Assembly (NCBI GenBank): GCA_910587255.1 | Contig: CAJUKT010000060.1 | Coordinates: forward strand, 62,001-126,000 | Reading direction: 5' to 3' | DNA length: 64,000 nucleotides | Source: an uncultured Oscillospiraceae bacterium | Lineage (GTDB): Bacteria; Bacillota; Clostridia; Oscillospirales; Oscillospiraceae | Part shown: piece after piece, positions 8,651 through 18,234 of the stretch | Layout of the letters: each line of letters starts with the position of its first letter | Position numbering within the stretch: the stretch's first letter is position 1 | The notes under the pieces: model-generated | Seen by the model: the letters and a program-made list of their open reading frames with translations, nothing else | What the model was told of the DNA's origin: nothing | Databases searched by the model: none | Position numbers and translations under genes: made by a program

Positions 8651-9682
8651 ATGTACCGCTCAGACAAGTTCAAACAGGTAGATGACGAAACCTTTGCAAT
8701 CAGCATACCGAAGGATAGGGATTTCAGAATTTTGCAGCTGACCGATTTGCACCTGGGGTTTGGCCTCCTATCGAAGGAGGCGGACAAGCTCGCGCTGGAT
8801 GCGGTAAGGAAGATTATAGAAAAGTCAACGCCGCATATGATTGTTCTGACCGGGGATTTAATATTCCCGTTTTTACCGAAGTCGGGAACCTTAAATAACC
8901 GAAAGCAGGCCAAAAAGCTGATGGAATTTCTGGACCGCTTTGAACTGCCCTATACGCTGGTTTTCGGCAATCATGATTGTGAGCTGTTCTCGGCCTGCGG
9001 CAAAAAGGAACTGGCGGAATTGTACAAGCAGGGACGCTATTGTATCTTTACGGAGGGCAGGAAGGACCTGACCGGCGTGGGAAATTTCCTGATAGAATTG
9101 GTTGATGAATCCGAAAAAGTGCTTCTTCCTCTGGTGATGCTGGATTCCAATATGTACGGAGAAGGTGGCTGGTTTTTCAGCGGCTTTGATCGGATCCACG
9201 AGGATCAGGTCGATTGGTGTACAAACCGCCTTAACGCGCTGAAGCAAGAATACCCGAACATAAGAGCGATGGCATTTTTCCATATGCCGCCTCGTGAGTT
9301 TAAGGATGCCTATGAAAAAATGAAGCTTGGTGACGAAAACGTCATCTACCGGCATGGGAGCATTGCCGAGAAAGATGAGTATTTCGGCATATCCAAGCTT
9401 AAAAGTACATTTTTTGACAGGGCCGCAGAGAATGGCGTCATCAAGTGGATCTTCTGCGGGCACGATCACTTAAATACACTCTCTCTTGTATATAAGGGGA
9501 TTCAGATGACTTATGGAATGTCCGTTGATTACCTCGGCTATAAAGATATTAAGAAAAGTTATATTCAAAGGGGCGGCACACTTATTACAAGGAGAGCAGA
9601 CGGGAATGTGGATATTGCGATGGTGCCGATTGGACCGATGGTGTCAACGCGGGTCAGAGGGGTAAGAGAACATATCATATAG
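8651..9682 (+). CDS. Calcineurin-like metallophosphoesterase
   Basis: A 343-residue protein with the full set of metallophosphoesterase metal ligands: LTDLHLG (D-x-H), LTGDLIF (GD), FGNHDCE (GNHD), a His in AFFHMPP, and FCGHDHLNT (GHxH-like). There is no signal peptide, so it should act in the cytoplasm on a phosphomonoester or diester. Relatives include yeast Dcr2-type and bacterial YkuE-like enzymes. The ATG at 8651 sits seven bases after TAGGAGG, which also contains the permease stop codon, so translation is coupled. The functional link to the permease is unknown. Confidence 0.85.
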   Translation: MYRSDKFKQVDDETFAISIPKDRDFRILQLTDLHLGFGLLSKEADKLALDAVRKIIEKSTPHMIVLTGDLIFPFLPKSGTLNNRKQAKKLMEFLDRFELPYTLVFGNHDCELFSACGKKELAELYKQGRYCIFTEGRKDLTGVGNFLIELVDESEKVLLPLVMLDSNMYGEGGWFFSGFDRIHEDQVDWCTNRLNALKQEYPNIRAMAFFHMPPREFKDAYEKMKLGDENVIYRHGSIAEKDEYFGISKLKSTFFDRAAENGVIKWIFCGHDHLNTLSLVYKGIQMTYGMSVDYLGYKDIKKSYIQRGGTLITRRADGNVDIAMVPIGPMVSTRVRGVREHII

Positions 9683-9940
9683 GTTCATGCACAGAGCAAG
9701 TCAACACCATGCCAAGCAATGGATCGAAGCACTGTGTCCTCCCTCGCAAGGGCAATAATTGCGGAAATAGCATAGGCGGCCCATTTGCGGACACCATGCC
9801 GCACTATACTATGGGCCGGATGACGCCGCTACCTCGCCGTCGGGCAATTCAGGATCAAAAATTGCTTACGATGTAATCAAAAGGGCTGGGCCATCCTGGT
9901 TCCACAACGGGGCCCCTAAAGTGTTCGCCCCTGCCAATGA
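9683..9940. other. Gene-free stretch after the phosphoesterase
   Basis: I see no coding frame with a ribosome site and no recognisable RNA in these roughly 260 bases. The sequence looks like degenerate intergenic DNA ending in the strong terminator at 9941. Confidence 0.4.
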
Positions 9941-9973
9941 AACCCCTGGAACCGCATGGTTCCAGGGGTTTTT
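9941..9973. terminator. Intrinsic terminator
   Basis: A perfect 13-bp stem (AACCCCTGGAACC / GGTTCCAGGGGTT) with a GCAT loop, followed by TTT on the plus strand. It closes the permease-phosphoesterase operon and faces the convergent lysR gene. Confidence 0.8.
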
Positions 9974-10086
9974 GCTGCCCTTGTGCAAAAGTTCTCCCTG
10001 TGCGGGCACTCCCCATTTCATTAAAAAGGCACCTTATATATGCGCCAGGAATTGCCGGAAAACGCGAAGGGCAGGCGGATATGGCT

Positions 10087-10974
10087 TCAAGGCAGCACAG
10101 AGTACCGCTGGGTCAAAAAGCGAATCAGCTGCTCCACGGCATACGGGGGCTCCTCGTCCTTTCGTGTAATTGCGGCCAGAAACAGGGATGAACTATTTTC
10201 CAGCTGCAAAATCCTCACGCCCGGCTTCTCGTAGTAGCGGGCCAGCTGACGGGGCATGAGCGTCACGCATCTGTTTTGCTGAACATAGGTTTTGATCGTC
10301 TCCACCCGCATATCTGTATACTCAATGGACATGGGCTGTTCACAGGCTGAGAATAACCTGTTGTAAAATGTGGCGTAGTATGGATCACCCATCAGCAAAA
10401 AATGATCCTCAGAGAACATCCCAATGGATACCCGCTCAGAATCCTTCAGGCGGTGCTGTTCGCTGACGAGGATTGCGTACTCGTCCTCTGCCAGCGGGTA
10501 GATATGATAGCAGTTGTCCTCCAGAAACGTGGTTCGGATCACGCCGATGTCGGCCTGCCCATTGTCCACCACCGACAAAATATCGGCGGTAGCCGTCTCG
10601 GAGACCTGTATGCAGATATCGGGATGCTCCTTCTCAAATTGCAGCAGCGCATCTGTGATTCCATACGGATTTAACACCGGGACAGCGCTGATGGAAACCT
10701 GGCTCCGGCGGGATTCCGTAACCGCGCGCATTGTTTTGAGCATCTCTTCGTGCTCACGCAGAATCCGGCGCGCGTACACGAGAACCTGCTCGCCCTCCGG
10801 CGTCAGCGTGGCTTTTTTAAAGCTCCGATCAAACAGCCGCGTGGACAGCTCCTTTTCCAGCGCGATGATCTGCTTGGACAGCGCCGATTGCGTCATGTGC
10901 AGCCGCTTTGCCGCCGAGGTGAATTGGCGGCACTCGGAAACCGTCGCCAACAGCTTTAACTGCCGTATTGTCAT
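10087..10974 (-). CDS. LysR-family transcriptional regulator
   Basis: A 295-residue protein starting at the ATG at 10974, preceded by GGAGG at seven bases. The N-terminal winged helix-turn-helix is typical of the family (FTSAAKRLHMTQSALSKQI, then LEKELSTRLFDRS and LTPEGE). A LysR substrate-binding domain follows from about residue 90 (ISAVPVLNPYGI, then VVDNGQADIGVI). Its gene is divergent from the lipoprotein/hybrid-kinase operon across 284 bases. A LysR protein usually controls its divergent neighbour, so that operon is the likely target. A TATAAT box for lysR lies at 11028-11033 on the minus strand. The effector is unknown. Confidence 0.9.
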   Translation of the reverse strand: MTIRQLKLLATVSECRQFTSAAKRLHMTQSALSKQIIALEKELSTRLFDRSFKKATLTPEGEQVLVYARRILREHEEMLKTMRAVTESRRSQVSISAVPVLNPYGITDALLQFEKEHPDICIQVSETATADILSVVDNGQADIGVIRTTFLEDNCYHIYPLAEDEYAILVSEQHRLKDSERVSIGMFSEDHFLLMGDPYYATFYNRLFSACEQPMSIEYTDMRVETIKTYVQQNRCVTLMPRQLARYYEKPGVRILQLENSSSLFLAAITRKDEEPPYAVEQLIRFLTQRYSVLP

Positions 10975-11258
10975 GGTAGTTCCTCCATATATCTCTGCAT
11001 ATATCTGCGGGCCCGCCTTTACCACTGATTATAGCACATCCCGGCCTTCCGCGAAAGGCGCAATGTCATGCTGCCGGGCAACGACCTTATTTGACGGCAT
11101 TGTCCATGATGGCAGGGAAGTCCGTTCACGCGGCCTTGTGTAACCTAAATAATAATGTCCGTCACCCCCCACGGAAACGCAACTGGCACTTGTTTTCCGG
11201 CACCTTGTATGGTAAGCTATTCTGGAGCGAGACCGGCTGAGAGAGGAGAGGCTTAGCC
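10975..11258. promoter_or_regulatory. Divergent intergenic region lysR / sensor operon
   Basis: These 284 bases between two divergent start codons hold a minus-strand TATAAT (11028-11033) for lysR. A possible, weak plus-strand box pair lies near 11190 (TTGTTT) and 11212 (TAAGCT). A direct ATATAT repeat near 10987-11003 lies close to the lysR start. I found no single convincing LysR box. Confidence 0.4.
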
Positions 11259-12359
11259 ATGCTGATCAAAACCAGACAAAACCTCCGCGCCCTGGCCTTG
11301 GCTGCGCTTTGCGCATGTTCCCTGGGCCTGAGCGGATGCCAGGCCGCCCCGCCCGTCTCATCGGACCCTCCGGCGGTCCAGTCTGCGTCCGGCGGCCCCG
11401 CAGATGCGGTCCGGTTTGACCGGACGCTGGACGGCTACAGCCCGGGCAAAAAGGAATACGACTTCTATTTCACCTATAAAATGGTCCATCCCTGGTGGGA
11501 TGCGGTGGCTCTCGGCATGGAGGACGCCGCCCGGCAGTACGAGGAGCTGGGCGTAGTGGTCAACTACGAATATCTGGCCCCCACCGAGGTGTCCGCCCTG
11601 GACCAGCTCCGGCGGCTGCGGGAGGCCGCCGAGCGGGGCTTCGACGTGATCGGCGTGGACGTGGCCGACGTGGGCACTGTGACCCCCGCCATTAACGCCC
11701 TTCTGGACCAGGGCCAAAAGGTCATGACCTTTTCCAGCTCCGACGCCTCTGCGGAAAACGGCTGCCGCCGCATCGCCTACGTGGGCAATACCCACAACTA
11801 CGAGGATGGGGCCGACCTGACCCGGGCGCTGTGCGAAAAGCTGGGCGGCAGAGGCAAGGTGGCCCTCCTGGTGGGCACCCCCGGCGCCCCCTGCCACGAG
11901 GACCGGGCCCTGGGCGCCCGGCGCGTCATCGGGCAGTACCCGGACATGGAGATCGTGGAGACCGAATATGATAGGGACACGGTGGAGCTGGCCTACCAGT
12001 ACACCAAGGAGTTTTTAGCCAGCCACCCGGACCTGGCCGGCATCATCTGCTGCAATATGAGCAATCCCGTGGGCGCGGCCCGGGCGGTGGTGGAGGCCGG
12101 ACGGCAGGATCAGGTGGTGATCGTGGGCATGGACCACGATCAGGAGGCCCTGGGCTATCTCCGGGACGGGGTTATCTACGCCCTGGGGGTGCAGGACTGC
12201 TATTCCATCGGCTTTGACACCATCCAGGTGGCGGTAAAAATCGCCGATGGGCTGCTTCCGGGGGACTTATATCCCGAAAAGACGGAGGAAATCACAACCA
12301 TCATCTACCAGGAGGACGCAGCTTCCATGCTGCGCATCCTGTATGGTGAGATAGATTGA
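11259..12359 (+). CDS. Periplasmic-binding-type lipoprotein, TorT/RbsB-like sensor
   Basis: A 366-residue protein with a lipoprotein signal: basic start, hydrophobic core and lipobox LSGC with Cys27, so it should be anchored to the outer face of the membrane. The mature part is a type I periplasmic-binding fold of the sugar-binding group (PF13407), for example GFDVIGVDVADVGTVTPAI and VIVGMDHDQEALGYL. No transporter genes follow. Instead a hybrid histidine kinase starts 18 bases downstream. This matches the TorT-TorS plan, in which a binding protein presents ligand to a kinase. The ATG at 11259 has GGAGAGG upstream. The ligand is unknown. Confidence 0.85.
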   Translation: MLIKTRQNLRALALAALCACSLGLSGCQAAPPVSSDPPAVQSASGGPADAVRFDRTLDGYSPGKKEYDFYFTYKMVHPWWDAVALGMEDAARQYEELGVVVNYEYLAPTEVSALDQLRRLREAAERGFDVIGVDVADVGTVTPAINALLDQGQKVMTFSSSDASAENGCRRIAYVGNTHNYEDGADLTRALCEKLGGRGKVALLVGTPGAPCHEDRALGARRVIGQYPDMEIVETEYDRDTVELAYQYTKEFLASHPDLAGIICCNMSNPVGAARAVVEAGRQDQVVIVGMDHDQEALGYLRDGVIYALGVQDCYSIGFDTIQVAVKIADGLLPGDLYPEKTEEITTIIYQEDAASMLRILYGEID

Positions 12360-12377
12360 GAATGGCGGGTATCGAAC

Positions 12378-15300
12378 ATGGATCAATCACAGCAGAGCAT
12401 CAATGAAACGCAGAGACGCCAAACTGTGGCGGCCGCCATATGCGGCGGCATCCTCATCGCCATCATCCTGCTGATCACAACTGTGTGGGTGTCCACCGCA
12501 GCTCGGACCGGCACCAGCCAGGCCGTCGCCCAGGTGAGCGAGTTCTATTTGGAGGAGCTGGCCGGACGCAGGGCCCAGGTGGTGTCGGAGGAGCTGAAAA
12601 ACAACTTTACTTATATGGAAAACGCCCTGTCGGTGCTGGACAGCTCCGATCTGGAGTCCCAGGACACCCTGCGGCGTTTCCTGGGCAAGGTCAAGCAGCT
12701 GTACGGGGTGAACAAATTCGCCCTGGTGGACGAGAACGGCATCGTCTACACCCAGCACAGCACCACCTCCGGCCTGAGCCGCTATCCCTTCCTGGCCCAG
12801 AAGGTGACCGAGCCGGTCATCACCATGTCCAGCCTCTATGGGGCGAAAAAGCAGGTCATCCTGGCCATCCCGGTGGAGGGAATCTCCTTTGAGGGTTCCC
12901 GGATTGAGGTGTGCTTCATCCAGCTCAACATCAGCGAAATGATCAGCTCCCTCACCCTCCAGACCGGCGGCAACGAGACCTTCTGCAACCTCTATCACCG
13001 CAGCGGCGAGAGCCTGACGGACAACAATTTCGGCTATCTCACCTCGGGCCACAACCTGCTCTCCGCCCTGCGGGAGTCGGAGCTGGACCCCGGCTACAGC
13101 TACCAGCAGCTGGAGGCCGATTTCAACGTCGGCCAGATGGGGCAGATTTCCTTCCGCTACCGGGGCGGGCACGAGGATCTGTGCTATATCCCGGTGGAGG
13201 GCACCAGCTGGATGCTCACCATCCTGATCCGGGACAATGTGATCAACGACCAGATCAGCTCCATCAGCTCCGGCATGCTGCGCCGCAGCGTCATCCAGAT
13301 CGCCATCACGCTGGCGGCCACGCTGGGCGTGTCCATCGCCCTCATCGCCCAGTACCGCCGCAACGCACAGACCCTGATCACCCGGGAAAAGGCGGACGGG
13401 GACCGCATCCGGGCGGCCTATGCCCAGGTGGAGCGGCAGCAGACCGCCATGGAGATGATCCACGCCGCCATGGGCTCCGGCCAGTGGCACATGGACTTTG
13501 ACGAGGACGCCAAAATGGTGTCGTGCACCTGGTCCGACGTATTCCGAAACATGCTGGGCTATGAGAGTGAGGAGGACTTCCCCAACCTGCTGGAATCCTG
13601 GTCTGAGCTGCTCCACGACGAGGACCGGGAGCGTGTGCTGCGAGCCTACTGGGCCGCAGTGCGGGACTACACCGGCGGCACCGCCTACGACGTGGAATAC
13701 CGCCTGTTCACCAAGCACGCCGGCTGGCGGTGGTTCCACTCCGCCGGGCGGCTGTCCCGGCGGGAGGACGGCTCCCCCATCACCTTTGTGGGGCTGTTCC
13801 TGGACGTGGACGACTCCAAGACCATGGCCATCCAGCTGGAGCAGCAGCGGCTGGATCTCCAGGACGCCCTGGTTGCCGCCCAGCACGCCAACCGGGCCAA
13901 GACCACCTTCCTGAACAACATGTCCCACGACATCCGCACCCCCATGAACGCCATCATCGGCTTCACCTCCCTGGCCGCCGCCCACATCGACAACACCGAG
14001 CAGGTCCAGGACTACCTGGCCAAGATCACCACCTCCAGCAACCACCTGCTCAGCCTCATTAACGACGTGCTGGACATGAGCCGCATTGAGAGCGGCAAGG
14101 TGAAGATCGAGGAGAAGGAGACCTCCCTGCCCGAGGTGATGCACGATCTGAAAACCATCGTCCAGTCGGATATCGCCTCCAAGCAGCTGGAGTTTTACAT
14201 CGACACCGCAGACGTGGTGAACGAGCATGTGCTGTGTGACAAGCTGCGGCTCAACCAGGTGCTGCTCAACCTGTTGAGCAACGCCATGAAGTTCACCATG
14301 CCCGGCGGCATTGTCAGCGTCCGGGTCATCCAGAAGCCGGGCGCGGCGGACGGCTGGGCGGCCTACGACTTCCAGGTAAAGGATACCGGCATCGGCATGA
14401 GCCAGGAATTCCTAGCCCACGTCTTCGACCCCTTTGAGCGGGAGCGGACCAGCACCGTCAGCGGCATCCAGGGCACGGGGCTTGGCATGGCCATCACCAA
14501 AAACATCGTGGACATGATGGGCGGCGCCATCTCCGTGGCCAGCGAGGAGGGCAAGGGCTCCACCTTCACCGTCTCCCTCCACTTCCAAACCTGCTCCGGC
14601 CCGGTGCGGCAGGAGGAGATCCCCCAGCTCAAGGGGCTGCGGGCGCTGGTGGCGGACGACGATTTCAACACCTGCTCCAGCGTCACCAAAATGCTGTCCA
14701 CCATCGGTATGCGCTCGGATTGGACCACCTCCGGCAAGGAGGCGGTGCTGCGCACCCGCCTGGCCGCGGACCAGGGGGACGAGTACGCCGTCTTTATCAT
14801 CGACTGGCTCATGCCCGACATGAACGGCGTGGAGGTGGTGCGGCGTATCCGCACCATCATCGGCGAGGACAAACCCATTATCATCCTCACCGCATACGAC
14901 TGGTCGGATATTGAGGAGGAGGCCAGGGATGCCGGGGTCACCGCCTTCTGCTCCAAGCCCATCTTCCTGTCCGAGCTGCGGGAGCTGCTGGAGACGCCCT
15001 TTATCCCCCGTGGCCAGGAGCAGCTCTCCTCCGCCCCGGACATCTCCTTTGCGGGCAAAAAAATCCTCCTGGCGGAGGACAATGAGCTCAACCAGGAGAT
15101 CGCTATTGAGATCCTCCAGAGCTCCGGCTTTGACCTGGACGTGGTGGACGACGGCCAGACTGCGGTGGAGCGCATGAGCACCGCCCAGCCGGGCCAGTAC
15201 GACCTGATCCTGATGGATATTCAAATGCCCATCATGGACGGCTACGAGGCCGCCCAGCGCATCCGGGCCATGAACCGCCCGGGCGTCACCGACATCCCCA

Positions 15301-15431
15301 TCATCGCCATGACCGCCAACGCCTTTGACGAAGACCGGCGGGCGGCCCTGGATGCGGGGATGAACGGGCACATCGCAAAGCCCATCGACGTTCCCAAGCT
15401 GATGGAGCTTTTGCAGACACAGCTGGCATAG
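12378..15431 (+). CDS. Hybrid sensor histidine kinase with two receiver domains
   Basis: A 1017-residue membrane kinase. Helix 1 is at about 17-39 and helix 2 at about 304-326, with an extracellular dCache-like sensor between them. A PAS domain at 356-480 (ending in FVGLFLDVDDS) follows, then HisKA with phospho-acceptor His517 in NNMSHDIRTPM. The HATPase domain runs about 600-745 (LLNLLSNAMKF, DTGIGMS, GTGLGMAI). Receiver 1 starts near 757 (ALVADDDF, IIDWLMPD) and receiver 2 near 898 (LLAEDNELNQE, LILMDIQMPIMDG). There is no HPt and no DNA-binding domain, so the output partner is elsewhere. It probably reads ligand through the lipoprotein encoded just upstream. Confidence 0.9.
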   Translation: MDQSQQSINETQRRQTVAAAICGGILIAIILLITTVWVSTAARTGTSQAVAQVSEFYLEELAGRRAQVVSEELKNNFTYMENALSVLDSSDLESQDTLRRFLGKVKQLYGVNKFALVDENGIVYTQHSTTSGLSRYPFLAQKVTEPVITMSSLYGAKKQVILAIPVEGISFEGSRIEVCFIQLNISEMISSLTLQTGGNETFCNLYHRSGESLTDNNFGYLTSGHNLLSALRESELDPGYSYQQLEADFNVGQMGQISFRYRGGHEDLCYIPVEGTSWMLTILIRDNVINDQISSISSGMLRRSVIQIAITLAATLGVSIALIAQYRRNAQTLITREKADGDRIRAAYAQVERQQTAMEMIHAAMGSGQWHMDFDEDAKMVSCTWSDVFRNMLGYESEEDFPNLLESWSELLHDEDRERVLRAYWAAVRDYTGGTAYDVEYRLFTKHAGWRWFHSAGRLSRREDGSPITFVGLFLDVDDSKTMAIQLEQQRLDLQDALVAAQHANRAKTTFLNNMSHDIRTPMNAIIGFTSLAAAHIDNTEQVQDYLAKITTSSNHLLSLINDVLDMSRIESGKVKIEEKETSLPEVMHDLKTIVQSDIASKQLEFYIDTADVVNEHVLCDKLRLNQVLLNLLSNAMKFTMPGGIVSVRVIQKPGAADGWAAYDFQVKDTGIGMSQEFLAHVFDPFERERTSTVSGIQGTGLGMAITKNIVDMMGGAISVASEEGKGSTFTVSLHFQTCSGPVRQEEIPQLKGLRALVADDDFNTCSSVTKMLSTIGMRSDWTTSGKEAVLRTRLAADQGDEYAVFIIDWLMPDMNGVEVVRRIRTIIGEDKPIIILTAYDWSDIEEEARDAGVTAFCSKPIFLSELRELLETPFIPRGQEQLSSAPDISFAGKKILLAEDNELNQEIAIEILQSSGFDLDVVDDGQTAVERMSTAQPGQYDLILMDIQMPIMDGYEAAQRIRAMNRPGVTDIPIIAMTANAFDEDRRAALDAGMNGHIAKPIDVPKLMELLQTQLA

Positions 15432-15478
15432 GGCGGCTTCCCGGCTGAGCCGGCCCGCCCATAGAAAGGATGACGGCG

Positions 15479-16630
15479 ATGAACTACCGCAGATTGGGCA
15501 AAACCGGGCTGATGGTCAGCGAAATCGGCTTCGGCGCGGAATGGATGGAGCGCCACACCGCCGGGGAGTGCAAAGCGGTGCTGGTGCGGGCGGAGGAGCT
15601 GGGCATCAATATCCTGGACTGCTGGATGTCTAATCCCGAGGTGCGCACCAGCCTGGGCCTGGCCCTGGCCGGGCGGCGGGAGCGCTGGTACATCCAGGGC
15701 CACATCGGCTCCACCTGGCAGGACGGGCAGTATGTCCGCACCCGGGATGTGGGGCAGTGCCGGGCGGCCTTCGAGGACCTGCTGGAACGGCTCCAGACCG
15801 ACTATATCGACCTGGGCATGATCCACTTTGTGGACACCCAGGCCGACTGGGACGGGGCTATGGACGGGCCCTTCCTGGACTATGTAAAACAGCTCAAGGC
15901 CCAGGGGACCATCCGCCACATCGGCATGAGCACCCACAATCCCGCCATGGCCAAAAAGGCGGTGGAGGGCGGTCTGGTGGAGATGATTCTGTTCAGCGTC
16001 AATCCCGCCTTTGACATGCACCCCGCCACTGACGACCTGGACACCTATTTTGATTGGGAGAACTATCAGGCAGACCTGGGCGGCATCGACCCCCAGCGCG
16101 CCGAGCTGTACAAGCTGTGCGAGCAGAACGATGTGGGCATCACCGTGATGAAACCCTATGCCGGCGGGCGGCTGTTTGACGCGGAGCGCTCCCCCTTCGG
16201 TGTGGCCCTCACCCCGGTACAGTGCCTCCACTACTGCCTCACCCGGCCCGGGGTGGCGGCGGTGATGGCCGGGTACGACACCCCCGAGCATGTGGAGCAG
16301 GCTGCGGCCTATGAGACCGCCTCCCAGGAGGAGCGGGACTATGCCGGCGTCCTGGCCCGCGCACCCCGCCACACCTTCGGCCAGGGGGAATGCACCTACT
16401 GCGGCCACTGCAAGCCCTGTCCCGTCAACATCGACATTGCCATGGTCAATAAATATTACGATCTGGCCGTCATGCAGCCGGAACCGCCCGCCACGATACG
16501 GGCCCACTATCTGGCCCTGGACCACCGTGCGGACCAGTGCATCGGCTGCCGGGCCTGCGAGAGCCGCTGTCCCTTTGGGGTGAAGATCGCCCGGCGCATG
16601 GAGCAGGCCGCCCGGCTGTTCCGGGCCTGA
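15479..16630 (+). CDS. Aldo/keto reductase with C-terminal 4Fe-4S clusters
   Basis: A 383-residue protein. The start is placed at the ATG at 15479 because AAAGGA abuts the ATG at 15470 and is properly spaced only for 15479. An aldo/keto reductase barrel occupies residues 1-280 (YRRLGKTGLMVSEIGFG; DYIDLGMIHFVD; HIGMSTHN). A ferredoxin-like tail carries CTYCGHCKPCP and CIGCRACESRCPF, enough for two [4Fe-4S] clusters. The usual catalytic Tyr and Lys are not obvious: DCWMSN stands where a D...Y motif is expected and YIQGHIG stands where Lys is usual. Activity may therefore differ. The gene lies 47 bases after the hybrid kinase gene and may be co-transcribed. Confidence 0.85.
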   Translation: MNYRRLGKTGLMVSEIGFGAEWMERHTAGECKAVLVRAEELGINILDCWMSNPEVRTSLGLALAGRRERWYIQGHIGSTWQDGQYVRTRDVGQCRAAFEDLLERLQTDYIDLGMIHFVDTQADWDGAMDGPFLDYVKQLKAQGTIRHIGMSTHNPAMAKKAVEGGLVEMILFSVNPAFDMHPATDDLDTYFDWENYQADLGGIDPQRAELYKLCEQNDVGITVMKPYAGGRLFDAERSPFGVALTPVQCLHYCLTRPGVAAVMAGYDTPEHVEQAAAYETASQEERDYAGVLARAPRHTFGQGECTYCGHCKPCPVNIDIAMVNKYYDLAVMQPEPPATIRAHYLALDHRADQCIGCRACESRCPFGVKIARRMEQAARLFRA

Positions 16631-16684
16631 CCCGCCCCAGGCCGTCCAAATCCCCGGCGGCTCCTGTCCTGAACCCGCAAAAAG

Positions 16685-16717
16685 AAGCGGCGCAGCCAAA
16701 AAGGCTGCGCCGCTTTT
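16685..16717. terminator. Bidirectional intrinsic terminator
   Basis: A perfect 13-bp GC-rich stem (AAGCGGCGCAGCC / GGCTGCGCCGCTT) with an A5 loop, A-rich on one side and TTTT on the other. It separates the convergent aldo/keto reductase gene and the hyp operon. Confidence 0.85.
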
Positions 16718-16781
16718 CCATGTAAGCATACCTCCCAGAAGCAGCCGCGGGGGCCTTCCCCCATGGCAGGGCGGCAGGGGG

Positions 16782-17825
16782 TTACCTGCCCTCCGCCCGG
16801 GCCATAGCCAGCTGGAAATCCCTCTGGTCGGTGAATATCTCGCTGCGGTAGGGGTTCTTTTTTTGCTCAATGGACCGCTTGATAATGAAGGCCAGGGCCA
16901 CCACATTCACCGCCAGCGCGATGATGGCCACCACGCCCTGCATGGTGGGGTCGGCGGAGGCAGGCCGCACCGCCGGGTTCATCACCCCGTCGGAGTACAG
17001 AACGGGGAGCACAGCGAAGCGCCCCTCATCCTGGAACAGGGGGAACACCTGGGCGAACATGCACCACAGGGCCAGGGTGTTGGCCCGGTTCTGGATCCAG
17101 CCGCCCTTGTTCCACAGCGCGTTGGCAAAGGTGGGGGCCAACAGCAGGGCCAGCCCGCAGTACCAGGTGTGGGTGGGCAGGTTGTTATAGGTATACTCAA
17201 AGTTCCACAGGTCGTAGGCCAGAATGTACACGAAGGTCATGTCCGGCCACAGCATGTCCCGCTTGTCCTTGGAGGCGTAGATCCCCCACCAGCCGGTCAT
17301 GCACAGGATATTGATGATGCCGGCAATGCCGTTGACCCAGTTCCACCAGCCGCCGTACAGCCACACATTCTCGCTGGACAGCCACCAGCGATCCCCGTAC
17401 GCCCGGAGGGCCGCAAGGCCCTTGATGCCGGATTCAAAATCGCTCACCACGGCGATGAGGATGTTGATGGCCACGATGACAAAGGGGAACACCTTGAACC
17501 ACTCCGTCCCGCCGATGCTCCACTTGTATTTCAGCATCATGAAGCCGATGCAGCCCGCGGTGGCGGCATACAGCTTGGCATAGTGGAACCAGCTGTTCAT
17601 GTGGGTGTAGGTCTGATTGTTCAGCGCCCAATCCATGCCCATGCCGGCACACACATAGATGGCAATGAAATAGATCGTGAGCACCGCCGGGATGCCCAAA
17701 AAGCAGATCATCCCGCCCAGCTTGCTGCGCCGGGCGAATTCGTTGGCCAGCACAAGCCCGGTGAACACCAGCAGCCAGCCGAAGAGCTGCCAGCCCGCGC
17801 CGTCGCCATAAATTTGAAACAGCAT
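16782..17825 (-). CDS. Polytopic membrane protein, DUF5692-like
   Basis: A 347-residue protein with about nine hydrophobic segments, rich in Trp and Tyr (LYGGWWNWVNGIAG, YILAYDLWNFEYTY, THTWYCGLALLL). I think it matches the DUF5692 family seen in Clostridia, but the function is unknown and the assignment is from memory of the pattern. It is the last gene of the hypB - flavoprotein - hypA operon, 61 bases after hypA. That suggests a membrane partner of the same nickel or redox process. No redox-metal motif is visible. Confidence 0.65.
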   Translation of the reverse strand: MLFQIYGDGAGWQLFGWLLVFTGLVLANEFARRSKLGGMICFLGIPAVLTIYFIAIYVCAGMGMDWALNNQTYTHMNSWFHYAKLYAATAGCIGFMMLKYKWSIGGTEWFKVFPFVIVAINILIAVVSDFESGIKGLAALRAYGDRWWLSSENVWLYGGWWNWVNGIAGIINILCMTGWWGIYASKDKRDMLWPDMTFVYILAYDLWNFEYTYNNLPTHTWYCGLALLLAPTFANALWNKGGWIQNRANTLALWCMFAQVFPLFQDEGRFAVLPVLYSDGVMNPAVRPASADPTMQGVVAIIALAVNVVALAFIIKRSIEQKKNPYRSEIFTDQRDFQLAMARAEGR

Positions 17826-17886
17826 TGTTTCTTCCTCCTCTTGTGGGGTTTCCCCCGTTTTTCTCTCTTTTCATCAGTTATGCCGG

Positions 17887-18231
17887 TCAGTATCCCTCAA
17901 TCTCCTTGATATTCACCTCGTTTCCCGTCAAAAGCCATGTGCTGCCGCTCCCGCAGCGGGGGCAGGTGCGCCCGTGGGCCACCGTGGGATAGTCTGTGCC
18001 GCAGCCATCGCAGTGGGTGACGGCGGGCAGGGTCTCAATCCTCAACTCCGCCCCGCTGACCGTCTCCGACTTGGCCGCCGCCCATTTCCAGCAGTCGGTG
18101 AGGTAGTCCGGCACCACGCCGGACACCTCCCCCAGCTCCAGCACCACGGCAGACACCTTTTCCAGGTGGTTTTCCGCCGCCGTCCCCTCCACCCCGCCGA
18201 TGATATGGAACACAATGCCCAGCTCGTGCAT
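17887..18231 (-). CDS. hypA: HypA nickel metallochaperone
   Basis: A 114-residue protein of standard HypA length. It starts MHE, where the N-terminal amine, His2 and Glu3 bind nickel, and carries a zinc finger with two pairs, CDGCG and CPRCG. HypA delivers Ni2+ to apo-hydrogenase or other nickel enzymes with HypB. The gene starts three bases after the stop of the flavoprotein gene. No HypC-HypF gene and no hydrogenase subunit lies in the window. Confidence 0.9.
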   Translation of the reverse strand: MHELGIVFHIIGGVEGTAAENHLEKVSAVVLELGEVSGVVPDYLTDCWKWAAAKSETVSGAELRIETLPAVTHCDGCGTDYPTVAHGRTCPRCGSGSTWLLTGNEVNIKEIEGY

Positions 18232-18234
18232 GGC

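Noticed and set aside
9683..10086. Gap considered for a riboswitch or small RNA
   Set aside because: Apart from the terminator at 9941 I found no conserved riboswitch core and no promoter of good quality.
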